Source: Oceanospirillaceae bacterium
GTDB taxonomy: Bacteria > Pseudomonadota > Gammaproteobacteria > Pseudomonadales > Litoribrevibacteraceae
Direction: 5' to 3'
NCBI GenBank assembly: GCA_015665455.1
Contig: JADFAD010000003.1
Span: forward strand, 186,001 to 250,000
Length of the DNA stretch: 64,000 nt
Below are positions 17,170 through 28,295 of this stretch, in pieces (the stretch's first letter is position 1; each line of letters starts with the position of its first letter). The notes under the pieces were generated by a model. That model was not told the DNA's origin. It saw only the letters and a list, made by a program, of their open reading frames with translations, and ran no database searches. The position numbers and the translations under genes are program-made.

Positions 17170-17642
17170 GATCTATTTCCTTCTAAAACACGGGTACGGA
17201 AATAGTCCGGCGTGAATTCTGTTCCAAGTCTCATAAAAGTACCAACGCAGTATGCGATAGGATCATTAATATCCTCTTGGTAAGCCGAGCCGCGAGTAAA
17301 CACGACATTACGAGAAATTCTGTAGCACTCAGCAAAACCATAAACAGGTTTGTCCGGTTCTGCAGATTTAAGATAATCAATTCTTAAATCCAATGTAGGA
17401 CAAATCTCAAAGTCATCAAGAGAACAGATCACAGAAGTGCCTGATGCAGTATCCATTAAAGTAGTTATGGCCCCTCCATGCATTATCCGAGTATCTTTAT
17501 TACCAATAAGCTCTTCATTGTAAGGAAGCAATAAGGTTGTTTTCCCGTCGTTTGTAACATTAGATACAGATAGACCTATATCCATACAATGAGCTAACTC
17601 GTCTAAAAAGCGCTGGGCTCTTCCTGTCAATTCTTTATCCAT
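17166..17642 (-). CDS. PaaI-family hotdog thioesterase, copy 1
   Basis: 158 residues with the hotdog signature MHGGAITTLMDTASGTSV (HGG-x9-D, with the catalytic Asp in the helix) and LDLRIDYLKSA. Probably an acyl-CoA thioesterase. Translationally coupled to the following copy through a 4-bp overlap and 37 bp downstream of the DUF599 gene. The two copies are clearly diverged, so this is an old tandem duplication or a heteromeric pair. Confidence 0.87.
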   Translation of the reverse strand: MDKELTGRAQRFLDELAHCMDIGLSVSNVTNDGKTTLLLPYNEELIGNKDTRIMHGGAITTLMDTASGTSVICSLDDFEICPTLDLRIDYLKSAEPDKPVYGFAECYRISRNVVFTRGSAYQEDINDPIAYCVGTFMRLGTEFTPDYFRTRVLEGNRS

Positions 17643-17679
17643 ATAGGTACCACATTAAAAATGACTGTAAAAACAATGA

Positions 17680-18369
17680 CTAATCAGAACGTCCTCTAAT
17701 AAGTGCTTGCAATGTACTTGAGTGAAATTCGCGATAATATAAAACGGCAACAACCAATAAAGTAACAGCAATAAATACTGGGGTATTTATAAACCAAGTT
17801 AAGAATGCCATTCCAAAATAATACCCTCTCAACCCTAGATTAAAGTGCTTACCTGCATTATCAATAACCTTCGCGGCAGAGCTTGCAAACGCTTCTTTCC
17901 GTCCTGCTGAAATATTAGGATCATCCACAATTGGGGCAGCACCGATCATCACAGAACAAAACCCGTACTGCCTTAAACACCAAGAAAACTTGAAGAATGA
18001 ATAGGCAAAGATTGAAATCAGAACTAACAGTTTGAGATGCCAATGCCCCGTTTTTTCGAAGTATATAAAATCAACATCAGTTAGAAAAACTTCAACTTTA
18101 TCTATGGACCCCAAAGCGGTAATTAAACCGGCAAGAATAATAATTGAAGTAGACGCAAAGAAAGCCGCATTTCTTTCAAGATTTGAGACAATTGCAGCAT
18201 CAGCCACTCGATTATCCCGTGTTATAACCTTTAGCATCCAATCATAGCGATAGTTATGTAAAGCACTTGAAAGCGCATCTTTACTCTTTGCTAATATACG
18301 AGACAGATGAACGTAACCAATCCACATAACAAAGAAAAACAGCAAAGGCACTAAATCAAATAAATTCAT
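17680..18369 (-). CDS. DUF599 integral membrane protein
   Basis: 229 residues with four membrane segments (about 4-22, 70-90, 110-130 and 185-210). The N-terminal YDWM and RDNRVADAAIVSNLERNAAF match the DUF599 family. Function unknown. The AGGAGATGTTCA site gives a clear start. It leads a leftward operon with the two thioesterases and the Sm-like membrane protein. Confidence 0.85.
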   Translation of the reverse strand: MNLFDLVPLLFFFVMWIGYVHLSRILAKSKDALSSALHNYRYDWMLKVITRDNRVADAAIVSNLERNAAFFASTSIIILAGLITALGSIDKVEVFLTDVDFIYFEKTGHWHLKLLVLISIFAYSFFKFSWCLRQYGFCSVMIGAAPIVDDPNISAGRKEAFASSAAKVIDNAGKHFNLGLRGYYFGMAFLTWFINTPVFIAVTLLVVAVLYYREFHSSTLQALIRGRSD

Positions 18370-18433
18370 TGAACATCTCCTGAGTGCTGAATTCTATATC
18401 AAAATTAGATTCGTACAACATTTTACGGTTCAA

Positions 18434-19546
18434 CTAGTCAAAAAATCGTCGAAATAGCTGAACAACGTTATACGTCAACCGCTCTAAAACTTTTGACAAA
18501 ATGTGTCTCTTAGTCCAATTGGCAGGATCAATTAATGTGGAGGATCTTGTTTTTGAAAGATAGAACGATTCAAGCTCTGAAATAAATGAGGGCTCCGAAC
18601 TCGAGAAATTAAGCTCTTGATTAAAACGTATGCTTAGAATGTCTAAATTAAAAGATCCAATGGTTGCCCAATCATCAATAATAATAATTTTGCTATGCAA
18701 AAAACGATCATCAATTTCATGAATACAAACACCAGACTGCAACAGCCGTTTATAACGACCTCTGGCTAAGTATTTCATAAAGAGCACATCGGTTAGACCT
18801 GGCAATAAAAGCCGAACATCAACGCCAGCATTGGCTTTCGCTTCTAAATACTTAATTATCTTTTTAGTTGGGTAAAAATAAGCACTGTTAATCCAAATCC
18901 GTTGTCTTGCTGCATTAAGCTTCAAGTACACCGCGCGTTTGATCCAGTGAGTCGAAAATCGATGTGCGTATAGCCAGCCTTCAAGGTTATATTGATAAGG
19001 CGAGAAAGAAGACGCAATGTTTCTACGTTTACTTTTAAGCTTCCTATACTTCCATTCGTAGAGTTGGCAGACATTTTTGACACTCGAATCAGATATGCGA
19101 ACCATAAGTTCTGACCAAAGTGACTGATTCGTTCTTGGATTAAAAAAAGCATCGGTTATACCGGCACCACCCGTATATGCAACCGTCCCGTCTATAATAA
19201 AGAGTTTAATATGAGTGCGTCTCAAATTAGCAGCTGTGAACCTAAACCGGACAGGGTTATAAATGAGAAGGTCTATATTCTTATGTAAATTTAAAGCCGC
19301 AATGTCTCCTGTAACAGACCAACTACCAAATCCATCGAAAACACCTTTAACAATCACATTATTGTCAGCAATGGCTAATAACAATGCTTGAAATTCATTC
19401 CAAAGAAGACCGGGTTCGACCAAATAGTTCTCTATATATATGGAGTGTTTTGCTTGCTTAAGGTCATTAAAGATGGAAGGGAAAAAATTACAGCCATCAA
19501 TGAGTATTTCGGGAGAAGAATCGAGGGGGGGGGGCTCATTGATCAT
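18434..19546 (-). CDS. Phospholipase D / cardiolipin synthase-like protein, possibly phase-variable
   Basis: 370 residues with two HKD motifs: HIKLFIIDG near residue 112 and HSKIIIIDD near residue 287, followed by GSFNLD. This fits the ClsB-like cardiolipin synthase group (transphosphatidylation of phosphatidylglycerol), although other PLD reactions are possible. No N-terminal membrane anchor is evident. The ATG at 19546 is followed at codons 5-8 by ten consecutive C residues. A second, out-of-frame ATG lies 7 bp downstream, before the tract, and would be in frame if the tract had 11 or 8 C. The ribosome-binding site is poor, and the gene may be read through from the suc operon. Confidence 0.88.
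   Translation of the reverse strand: MINEPPPLDSSPEILIDGCNFFPSIFNDLKQAKHSIYIENYLVEPGLLWNEFQALLLAIADNNVIVKGVFDGFGSWSVTGDIAALNLHKNIDLLIYNPVRFRFTAANLRRTHIKLFIIDGTVAYTGGAGITDAFFNPRTNQSLWSELMVRISDSSVKNVCQLYEWKYRKLKSKRRNIASSFSPYQYNLEGWLYAHRFSTHWIKRAVYLKLNAARQRIWINSAYFYPTKKIIKYLEAKANAGVDVRLLLPGLTDVLFMKYLARGRYKRLLQSGVCIHEIDDRFLHSKIIIIDDWATIGSFNLDILSIRFNQELNFSSSEPSFISELESFYLSKTRSSTLIDPANWTKRHILSKVLERLTYNVVQLFRRFFD
19525..19534 (-). repeat. C10 homopolymer in the first codons of the PLD gene
   Basis: Ten consecutive G on the plus strand (C on the coding strand), the longest G/C run I see in this A+T-rich window. Tracts of this kind at a gene start slip during replication and switch reading frame. Confidence 0.95.
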
Positions 19547-19560
19547 AAAGAAGATTCAGG

Positions 19561-19583
19561 CGCGGTAGAATTAATCTACCGCG
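19561..19583 (-). terminator. Hairpin after sucD, weak terminator or attenuator
   Basis: Perfect 9-bp arms CGCGGTAGA and TCTACCGCG around a 5-base loop, 10 bases past the sucD stop. On the minus strand it is followed by a poor U-tract (CCTGAATCTTCTTT), so termination may be partial and feed the PLD gene, whose start is 14 bp further on. Confidence 0.6.
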
Positions 19584-19593
19584 TCCAACGAAA

Positions 19594-20466
19594 TTACCAA
19601 CCAGTAACTTCTTTTAATGCATCACCAATTTGTGCCAAAGATCGCACTGTTTTAACGCCAGCATCTTCAAGTGCTGCAAATTTTTCATCCGCAGTACCCT
19701 TTCCGCCAGAAATAATTGCACCTGCATGGCCCATTCTTTTGCCTTTTGGCGCTGTAACACCGGCAATGTATGAGACAACTGGCTTAGTAACATTGGCTTT
19801 AATAAACGCAGCAGCTTCTTCTTCAGCACTACCACCAATTTCACCAATCATTACAATTGCTTCAGTTTTTGGGTCATTTTGGAACATTTCCAAAATATCA
19901 ATAAAGTTAGACCCAGGAATAGGATCACCACCAATACCTACGCAAGTCGATTGGCCAAACCCATAATCGGTAGTTTGCTTAACTGCTTCGTACGTCAAAG
20001 TTCCAGAACGAGAAACTATACCAACCTTACCAGGTAGATGGATATGACCAGGCATGATGCCTATTTTACACTCACCAGGAGTGATAACTCCCGGACAGTT
20101 AGGACCAATTAAACGAACACCCAGTTCGTCGCAACGAACTTTGGCATCCAGCATATCTAATGTTGGGATACCTTCAGTAATACATACAATGAGTTTAATG
20201 CCCGAATTTGCTGCTTCAAGGATTGAATCCTTACAGAACGGCGCAGGTACATATATTACCGATGCTTCTGCACCCGTTTGCTCAACCGCTTCTGCAACAG
20301 TATTAAAAACAGGTAACCCTAAATGAATCTGACCGCCTTTGCCTGGTGTAACACCACCAACCATCTGAGTTCCGTATTCAATTGCTTGCTCAGAATGAAA
20401 CGTACCCTGACCACCAGTAAATCCCTGGCAAATTACCTTAGTATTTTTATCGATTAAGATAGACAT
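19594..20466 (-). CDS. sucD: Succinyl-CoA synthetase, alpha subunit
   Basis: 290 residues. Forms the alpha-beta enzyme with SucC that makes ATP/GTP from succinyl-CoA. The CoA-binding Rossmann part has [14 protein letters not shown] and the ligase part has the phosphohistidine segment [17 protein letters not shown]. It starts one base after the sucC stop codon. It ends the suc operon and is followed by a hairpin. Confidence 0.97.
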   Translation of the reverse strand: MSILIDKNTKVICQGFTGGQGTFHSEQAIEYGTQMVGGVTPGKGGQIHLGLPVFNTVAEAVEQTGAEASVIYVPAPFCKDSILEAANSGIKLIVCITEGIPTLDMLDAKVRCDELGVRLIGPNCPGVITPGECKIGIMPGHIHLPGKVGIVSRSGTLTYEAVKQTTDYGFGQSTCVGIGGDPIPGSNFIDILEMFQNDPKTEAIVMIGEIGGSAEEEAAAFIKANVTKPVVSYIAGVTAPKGKRMGHAGAIISGGKGTADEKFAALEDAGVKTVRSLAQIGDALKEVTGW

Positions 20467-20467
20467 G

Positions 20468-21634
20468 TTATTTTCCCTCCGCAGCTTTTACAGCTTGTTG
20501 AGCTGCATCCGTTAGACTTGTTGCAGCAATAATGTTTAAACCGCTCTCAGCAAGTTTCTGAGAACCCAGTTCAGCATTATTACCTTCCAATCTAACAACA
20601 ACAGGGACTTTAACACCCACCTCTTCAACCGCACCAATGATGCCTTCAGCAATCATGTCACAACGAACAATGCCACCAAAGATATTTACTAGAACAGCCT
20701 TTACGTTGTCATCCGACAAAATAATTTTAAAGGCTTCGGCCACACGTTCTTTTGTTGCACCGCCACCTACATCTAAGAAGTTCGCAGGGAACCCCCCATG
20801 CAGTGCAACGATATCCATGGTGCCCATAGCTAAGCCAGCGCCATTGACCATACAACCAATAGAACCATCTAAAGCGACATAATTAAGTTCAAACTTTGCG
20901 GCATGTGCTTCACGCTCATCTTCTTGAGATGGATCATGCATCTCTTGAAGGTCTTTATGGCGATAAACAGCATTACTATCGATACCTAACTTTGCATCTA
21001 AGCAATGCAAGTCTCCGTCTTTTTTGATAACAAGCGGATTAATTTCAATTAACGCAAGATCTTTGTCTGCAAAAAGCTGTGCTAAACCAACAAAGATTTT
21101 AGTAAATTGCTTTATCTGATCGCCTTGCAAGCCAAGCTTAAAGGCAAGCTCGCGCCCTTGATAAGGCTGAGGACCAGCTAGAGGATCGATCGTAGCCTTA
21201 AGAATTTTCTCAGGTGTTTCTTCTGCAACTTTTTCAATTTCGACACCACCTTCTGTAGAAGCCATAAATACGATTCTACGGGTAGCGCGATCAACTACAG
21301 CACCAAGATATAGCTCTTGTTCAATGTCAGTACAGCTTTCAACAAGAATCTTGCTTACAGGCTGCCCATTTTCGTCTGTTTGGTAGGTGACTAGATTTTT
21401 TCCAAGCCATTGACTAGCAAAAGCACTCGCTTCATCAGCTGATTTAATCAACTTGACTCCACCTGCTTTACCACGACCGCCAGCATGAACTTGAGCTTTA
21501 ACAACCCATTCAGTACCGCCAATCTTATTCGTAGCTTCTGCTGCTGCTTCTGGAGTGTCTACTGCGTATCCTTCAGAAACAGGTAATCCATATTGCTTAA
21601 AAAGCTGTTTACCTTGATATTCGTGCAGATTCAT
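20468..21634 (-). CDS. sucC: Succinyl-CoA synthetase, beta subunit
   Basis: 388 residues, the length of the E. coli subunit. It opens with the family start [12 protein letters not shown], then an ATP-grasp domain ([15 protein letters not shown]) and a C-terminal ligase domain ([15 protein letters not shown]). An AAGGAAGGT site precedes the ATG. It lies 55 bp after lpdA. Confidence 0.97.
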   Translation of the reverse strand: MNLHEYQGKQLFKQYGLPVSEGYAVDTPEAAAEATNKIGGTEWVVKAQVHAGGRGKAGGVKLIKSADEASAFASQWLGKNLVTYQTDENGQPVSKILVESCTDIEQELYLGAVVDRATRRIVFMASTEGGVEIEKVAEETPEKILKATIDPLAGPQPYQGRELAFKLGLQGDQIKQFTKIFVGLAQLFADKDLALIEINPLVIKKDGDLHCLDAKLGIDSNAVYRHKDLQEMHDPSQEDEREAHAAKFELNYVALDGSIGCMVNGAGLAMGTMDIVALHGGFPANFLDVGGGATKERVAEAFKIILSDDNVKAVLVNIFGGIVRCDMIAEGIIGAVEEVGVKVPVVVRLEGNNAELGSQKLAESGLNIIAATSLTDAAQQAVKAAEGK

Positions 21635-21689
21635 AAACTAGTCACCTTCCTTATAATCAATTTCGTAATTTTACTTTCGAAAAACGATT

Positions 21690-23168
<1,479 letters not shown>

Positions 23169-24398
23169 TTATAGATTGAGAAGGATTTTAGCTGGTTCTT
23201 CAAGTAGTTCCTTAACAGAAACCAAGAATTGAACGGCTTCTTTACCATCAATTAATCGATGATCATAAGAAAGGGCTAGATACATCATAGGCTGGATAAC
23301 AACTTCACCATCAACAGCCATTGGACGCTCTTGGATCTTATGCATGCCAAGAATTGCAGTTTGAGGTGGGTTCAAAATAGGAGTAGACATAAGAGAACCA
23401 AATACACCACCATTTGTAATAGTGAACGTTCCTCCGATCATCTCTTCAAGAGCTAACTTACCTTCTTTAGCTTTTGACCCGTAACCTTTAATCGTGCTTT
23501 CGACGTCAGCTAAAGTCATCCCATCAGCATCTCGAAGTACAGGAACTACGAGGCCTCGATCACTCGATACAGCAACACCAACGTCATAATAGCCATGATA
23601 GACAATATCATTGCCATCAATAGAAGCATTAACCTCTGGGAATTTCTTAAGAGATTCTACAGCCGCTTTTACAAAAAAGGACATAAACCCAAGTTTTGTC
23701 TCATGTGTTTTTTCAAACTGATCTTTGTACTTCGTACGAAGATCCATGATTGGCTGCATATTAACTTCATTAAACGTGGTCAACATCGCTGCGTTGTGCT
23801 GAGCATCAAGAAGTCTTTTCGCGATGCTTGCTCTCAAACGAGTCATTGGAACGCGTTTTTCAAGTCGTCCTTCTTGATTCATAGGAACCAATACTGGAGC
23901 AGGTGCTTCAACGACAGGCGTTGGAGCAACTGGCGTTTGGGCTACCGCAGACGAGCCAGATAGATCAGACTGCTTGATAAAGTTAACAACGTCTTCTTTA
24001 GTGATAAGACCGTTTTTACCTGTACCAGCAATTTGATTGGACTGAACCGCATTTTCTTCCATCAATTTGCGCGCAGCAGGACTTGCAACTGCATTTTCAG
24101 ATGGTTGAGGTGCATCCTCTGTCGCTTCAGTAGAAGGTTCAGATGTTGTTGCACCTGTTGCTCCTGCTTCAAAAACAGCAATCACTTCATTACTTAGAAC
24201 GACATCGCCTTCGCTCTTTAAAACTTCAGAAATGACTCCATCAGCAGGAGCAGCAACTTCTAAAACAACTTTGTCTGTCTCGATATCAACAATTAATTCA
24301 TCACGTGAAACAGCCTCGCCCGGCTGTTTATGCCACGTTGCAATATTTCCCTCAGCAACTGATTCTGGGAAAGTGGGCGCTTTGATTTCAATGGCCAT
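23169..24398 (-). CDS. sucB: 2-oxoglutarate dehydrogenase E2, dihydrolipoyl succinyltransferase
   Basis: 409 residues. One lipoyl domain (lipoyl Lys in [11 protein letters not shown]), an Ala/Pro/Glu-rich linker, a peripheral subunit-binding domain ([10 protein letters not shown]...[11 protein letters not shown]), a second linker rich in Ala/Pro/Val, and the catalytic CoA-transferase domain with the His-Asp pair in [12 protein letters not shown]. Forms the core of the complex with SucA and LpdA. An AAGGA site precedes the ATG. Confidence 0.97.
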   Translation of the reverse strand: MAIEIKAPTFPESVAEGNIATWHKQPGEAVSRDELIVDIETDKVVLEVAAPADGVISEVLKSEGDVVLSNEVIAVFEAGATGATTSEPSTEATEDAPQPSENAVASPAARKLMEENAVQSNQIAGTGKNGLITKEDVVNFIKQSDLSGSSAVAQTPVAPTPVVEAPAPVLVPMNQEGRLEKRVPMTRLRASIAKRLLDAQHNAAMLTTFNEVNMQPIMDLRTKYKDQFEKTHETKLGFMSFFVKAAVESLKKFPEVNASIDGNDIVYHGYYDVGVAVSSDRGLVVPVLRDADGMTLADVESTIKGYGSKAKEGKLALEEMIGGTFTITNGGVFGSLMSTPILNPPQTAILGMHKIQERPMAVDGEVVIQPMMYLALSYDHRLIDGKEAVQFLVSVKELLEEPAKILLNL

Positions 24399-24440
24399 GC
24401 TTATTCCTTATTTCCGTTATCTGTTTACTGCACTTCAGCC

Positions 24441-27278
24441 TTAACCAATCAAGGCATCGTCCATCATTTTATTTAGCTGCTCAATATGAAGAGCCATATA
24501 ACCAGCTGCTGGTGAAGCGGATGCCTCACGACCCGTATAATCGACTTCGTATTCCAATTTAGAGAAATCTAAAGCTCTAACTACGCGACGCATGTGATGT
24601 TGACTGCTGTACCAAGCACCCTGATTCATAGGTTCTTCCTGACACCATACAACTTTTTCAACATTTTTATATTGCTTAATAACAGCTTTTAAGTCTTCTT
24701 CGGGGAATGGATACAACTGTTCAATTCTTACAATTGCAACATTTTCCAACTCACGAGTTCGACGCTGCTCAAGAAGATCAAAATAAACCTTACCTGAACA
24801 TAAGACGATTCTAGTGACATCTTTTGCTTTCAGTGAATCAATCTCACCAATAACCGTCTGGAAAGAACCATCAGACAGCTCTTCTAGAGTTGAAATTGCT
24901 TCTTTGTGACGCAATAAGCTCTTAGGTGTTAAAGCAATCAATGGCTTACGAACAGGACGAATCGCCTGACGACGTAGCATATGAAATACCTGAGCGGGTG
25001 TCGTAGGAACACAAACCTGAATATTATGCTCAGCACAAAGCTGCAGGTATCGTTCTAATCGCGCAGAAGAATGCTCTGGTCCCTGACCTTCATAACCATG
25101 AGGTAAAAGCATTGTCAAACCACATAAACGGCCCCACTTATGCTCACCACTTGTAATGAACTGATCTATAACAACTTGAGCGCCGTTTGCGAAATCACCA
25201 AACTGAGCCTCCCAAACAACCAACGTGTTTGGTTGTGTTGTTGCATAACCATACTCAAAAGCAAGTACCGCTTCTTCAGATAAGAAAGAATCAAAAATCT
25301 TAAAAGGCACTTCTTCAGTCGCAAGTGTTTCTAAAGGAATGTGTCTTGAGCCATCTTTTTGATTATGAAGAACAGCATGTCTGTGAGAGAAAGTTCCTCG
25401 ACCAACATCTTGGCCTGTAATTCGAATCGGATGACCTTCACTCAATAATGAAGCATAAGCCATTGTTTCAGCGTAGCCCCAGTTAATTGGTAAAGCACCC
25501 ACGGTCATTTTACGACGATCTTCAATGATCTTCTGAACCTGACGCTGAGTGACAAACCCCTCTGGCATCTCATTAAGCTGATTAGCTAGCCCCTGAAGTT
25601 GCTTGAGGTCAATGGAAGTATCATGCGCTGCAGTCCATTCATGACCTAAATATGGCGTCCAATCAACAAACATTGATGAGTTTGGTTCACGAACCAAACT
25701 TTTCACAACATGATGACCGTTATCTAGGGCATCACGATAATCGTTTGTTAAGGTTGTGTATTCATCCTTAGAGATTACGCCTTCTGAGATCAGTTTCTGA
25801 GCATAAATCTCACAAGTAGACTTTTGTGTACGAATTTTCTCGTACATCAAAGGCTGTGTTCCAGAAGGCTCATCCGCTTCGTTATGACCACGACGACGAT
25901 AACAAATAAGGTCAATAACAATGTCTTTCTTAAATTCGAAGCGATAATCTGCTGCTAACTGAGTTACAAAGAAAACAGCTTCAGGGTCATCTGCGTTCAC
26001 ATGAAAGATTGGAGCCTGAACCATCTTAGCAACATCAGTACAGTACTCAGTAGAACGCGCATCTTCGCGTAACGACGTTGTAAAACCGACTTGGTTGTTC
26101 ACGATAACATGAACAGTACCACCTGTTTTGTAAGCTCGGGTTTGTGATGCTTGGAACGTTTCCATAACAACACCTTGACCAGCAAAAGCAGCATCACCAT
26201 GAATACTGATTGGCATAACCGTAGTACCAACCGTATCTTTACGGCGGTCTTGGCGTGCACGTACAGAGCCTTCAACAACAGGAGAAACAATTTCAAGGTG
26301 CGACGGGTTAAACGCAAGCGCAAGATGCACTTCACCGCCAGGGGTCATTACATTTGAAGAGAAGCCTTGATGGTACTTAACATCACCAGAGCTATCAAAC
26401 TTAGCTCGACCTTCAAACTCATCAAACAAATCTGCTGGTGACTTACCCAACGTATTAATAAGAACGTTTAAGCGACCACGATGGGCCATACCAATAACAA
26501 CTTCTTGAACTTGGTAGGTACCTGCACGCTGAATCAATTCATCCATCAAAGGAATTAAGGACTCACCACCCTCAAGACCAAAACGCTTAGTGCCTGGATA
26601 TTTAGACTGAAGGTACTTCTCAAGCCCCTCAGAAGCGACCAATCGCTCTAAAATATGCTTTGAAACTTCACCGCTGTATTTAGGATGAGATTTAACACTC
26701 TCAATACGTTGTTGCAGCCATTCTTTTTCTGCTGTATCAACGATGTGCATGTACTCTGCACCCACAGAAGAGCAATAAGTCTTTTCAAGCGTATCAATAA
26801 TTTCTGCAAGAGAAGAATTATCTGAGCCAGTAGCTAGATTACCGGTTTGGAAAACCGTATCTAAATCTGCATTAGTCAGGCCATGGTAATGTAATTCTAA
26901 ATCTGGTACGTCTTCCCTCTCCATTAAATTAAGAGGGTCAAGATCTGCCTTTTGATGGCCACGAACTCGATAGGCATTAATAAGATCTAAAACTTTAACC
27001 TGTTTAATATCGAAATCAGAGCTAACTGCACTTGCAGCCTTCGGAAGGTTTGTTTCTTTATTCTTCGCGTGCAGAATAAAGGTCTCACGAATAGTAGAAT
27101 GAGGGATATCGTGAGGTGCGGTCTCAGATGACCGAGGTAATCTATCGAAATATGAACGCCATTGCTCTGGCACTTCATTTGGGTCTCGTAAATAGGATTC
27201 ATACATAGCCTCAATATAAGCCACGTTACCACCTAAGTGAGAATTTCCCCTTAACTGCTCCATAGAAGCTTCTTGCAT
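24441..27278 (-). CDS. sucA: 2-oxoglutarate dehydrogenase E1
   Basis: 945 residues. Thiamin-diphosphate-dependent decarboxylase of the complex. The N-terminal segment GGNVAYIEAMYESYLRDP anchors to E2/E3. Active-site and cofactor motifs include AHRGRLNVLIN, GDAAFAGQGVV and HNEADEPSGTQP. The ATG at 27278 gives the expected MQE- start; a second in-frame ATG five codons later is possible. First gene of sucAB-lpd-sucCD. The upstream gap holds an 8-bp inverted repeat and the sdhB terminator. Confidence 0.97.
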   Translation of the reverse strand: MQEASMEQLRGNSHLGGNVAYIEAMYESYLRDPNEVPEQWRSYFDRLPRSSETAPHDIPHSTIRETFILHAKNKETNLPKAASAVSSDFDIKQVKVLDLINAYRVRGHQKADLDPLNLMEREDVPDLELHYHGLTNADLDTVFQTGNLATGSDNSSLAEIIDTLEKTYCSSVGAEYMHIVDTAEKEWLQQRIESVKSHPKYSGEVSKHILERLVASEGLEKYLQSKYPGTKRFGLEGGESLIPLMDELIQRAGTYQVQEVVIGMAHRGRLNVLINTLGKSPADLFDEFEGRAKFDSSGDVKYHQGFSSNVMTPGGEVHLALAFNPSHLEIVSPVVEGSVRARQDRRKDTVGTTVMPISIHGDAAFAGQGVVMETFQASQTRAYKTGGTVHVIVNNQVGFTTSLREDARSTEYCTDVAKMVQAPIFHVNADDPEAVFFVTQLAADYRFEFKKDIVIDLICYRRRGHNEADEPSGTQPLMYEKIRTQKSTCEIYAQKLISEGVISKDEYTTLTNDYRDALDNGHHVVKSLVREPNSSMFVDWTPYLGHEWTAAHDTSIDLKQLQGLANQLNEMPEGFVTQRQVQKIIEDRRKMTVGALPINWGYAETMAYASLLSEGHPIRITGQDVGRGTFSHRHAVLHNQKDGSRHIPLETLATEEVPFKIFDSFLSEEAVLAFEYGYATTQPNTLVVWEAQFGDFANGAQVVIDQFITSGEHKWGRLCGLTMLLPHGYEGQGPEHSSARLERYLQLCAEHNIQVCVPTTPAQVFHMLRRQAIRPVRKPLIALTPKSLLRHKEAISTLEELSDGSFQTVIGEIDSLKAKDVTRIVLCSGKVYFDLLEQRRTRELENVAIVRIEQLYPFPEEDLKAVIKQYKNVEKVVWCQEEPMNQGAWYSSQHHMRRVVRALDFSKLEYEVDYTGREASASPAAGYMALHIEQLNKMMDDALIG

Positions 27279-27486
27279 TCGTTCCCGTCCTTAATGCCTT
27301 GGGGTTTGGCTGAAGTTCAATAGTGGATAAACTATCAACTAACAGACCAAGGATTGGTATCCACCCCTGGGTTAACTTTAGTCAATTAAGAAGATTTTAC
27401 TTTTTGAGCAAAAACTTCTGATTTTTCCGATATTTATCTAGTTTTAGAATAAAAATCGAAAGAATGCAAAACTTCCCCCTACTTTC

Positions 27487-27529
27487 TGCTCACAATGTTG
27501 TAATTAGTATATTTTATGTACTGTGAGCA
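27487..27529. promoter_or_regulatory. Inverted repeat TGCTCACA-N27-TGTGAGCA upstream of sucA
   Basis: Two perfect 8-bp inverted half-sites whose centres are 35 bp apart, between the sdhB terminator and sucA. It could be a two-site operator for control of sucA transcription; no protein can be named. I see no strong -10/-35 pair for sucA (TTGACT near 27385 has only a weak GATACC partner). Confidence 0.4.
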
Positions 27530-27533
27530 ATAA

Positions 27534-27557
27534 AAAAGGGGCTTGCCAGCCCCTTTT
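27534..27557 (-). terminator. Terminator of sdhCDAB
   Basis: On the minus strand AAGGGGCT-GGCA-AGCCCCTT followed by TTTT, just after the sdhB stop codon. Clear intrinsic terminator, so sucA needs its own promoter. Confidence 0.9.
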
Positions 27558-27562
27558 CTATT

Positions 27563-28267
27563 TTACGAACCGCGCTGTAGCAGCATGTTACGAATATGTC
27601 CGATTGCCTTTGTAGGATTTAGACCTTTAGGGCAAACGCTAACACAATTCATAATGCCACGGCAACGGAACACACTGAAGGGATCATCAAGATCAGCCAA
27701 GCGCTCTTCAGTTGCAGTATCGCGACTGTCGATCAAGAAGCGATACGCCTGAAGTAGACCGGATGGACCGATGAACTTATCAGGATTCCACCAAAATGAT
27801 GGGCAAGATGTTGAACAGCAAGCACACAGGATACACTCATAAAGCCCATCTAGGTGCTCACGCTCTTCAGGTGACTGAAGACGCTCAATTGCAGGTGCTG
27901 GTGTGTCATTAATCAAAAACGGCTTAATTTTTTCATATTGCTTATAGAACTGATCCATATCCACAACGATATCACGGATAACAGGCAGCCCAGGTAATGG
28001 ACGCAATACAAGCTTATCACCTTTCACACACTCAGAAAGAGGTGTGATACATGCCAAGCCATTCTTACCATTAATATTAACACCATCAGAACCACATACA
28101 CCCTCACGACAAGAGCGACGGAAAGACAAGCTTTCATCTTGTTCTTTAATTAGATGCAATACATCCAATACCATCAAATCCTTACCACCAGGAATTTCGA
28201 TATTGTAGTCTTGCATATACGGAGCTTCATCAGTCTCCGGATTATAACGATATACGCTTACTAACAT
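27563..28267 (-). CDS. sdhB: Succinate dehydrogenase iron-sulfur subunit
   Basis: 234 residues. All three cluster motifs are present: CREGVCGSDGVNING with the later Cys for [2Fe-2S], CILCACCSTSCPSFWWN for [4Fe-4S], and CRGIMNCVSVCPKGLNP for [3Fe-4S]. Passes electrons from the SdhA flavin to ubiquinone in the membrane. A GAGGAAG site precedes the ATG. Last gene of sdhCDAB. Confidence 0.97.
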   Translation of the reverse strand: MLVSVYRYNPETDEAPYMQDYNIEIPGGKDLMVLDVLHLIKEQDESLSFRRSCREGVCGSDGVNINGKNGLACITPLSECVKGDKLVLRPLPGLPVIRDIVVDMDQFYKQYEKIKPFLINDTPAPAIERLQSPEEREHLDGLYECILCACCSTSCPSFWWNPDKFIGPSGLLQAYRFLIDSRDTATEERLADLDDPFSVFRCRGIMNCVSVCPKGLNPTKAIGHIRNMLLQRGS

Positions 28268-28295
28268 TGTTCTATCTTCCTCATCGACCCTGAAA

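Noticed and set aside
19388-19966. Long plus-strand open frame across the sucD end and PLD start
   Set aside because: It is antisense to two well-supported genes and crosses the sucD hairpin; its sequence shows no family features.
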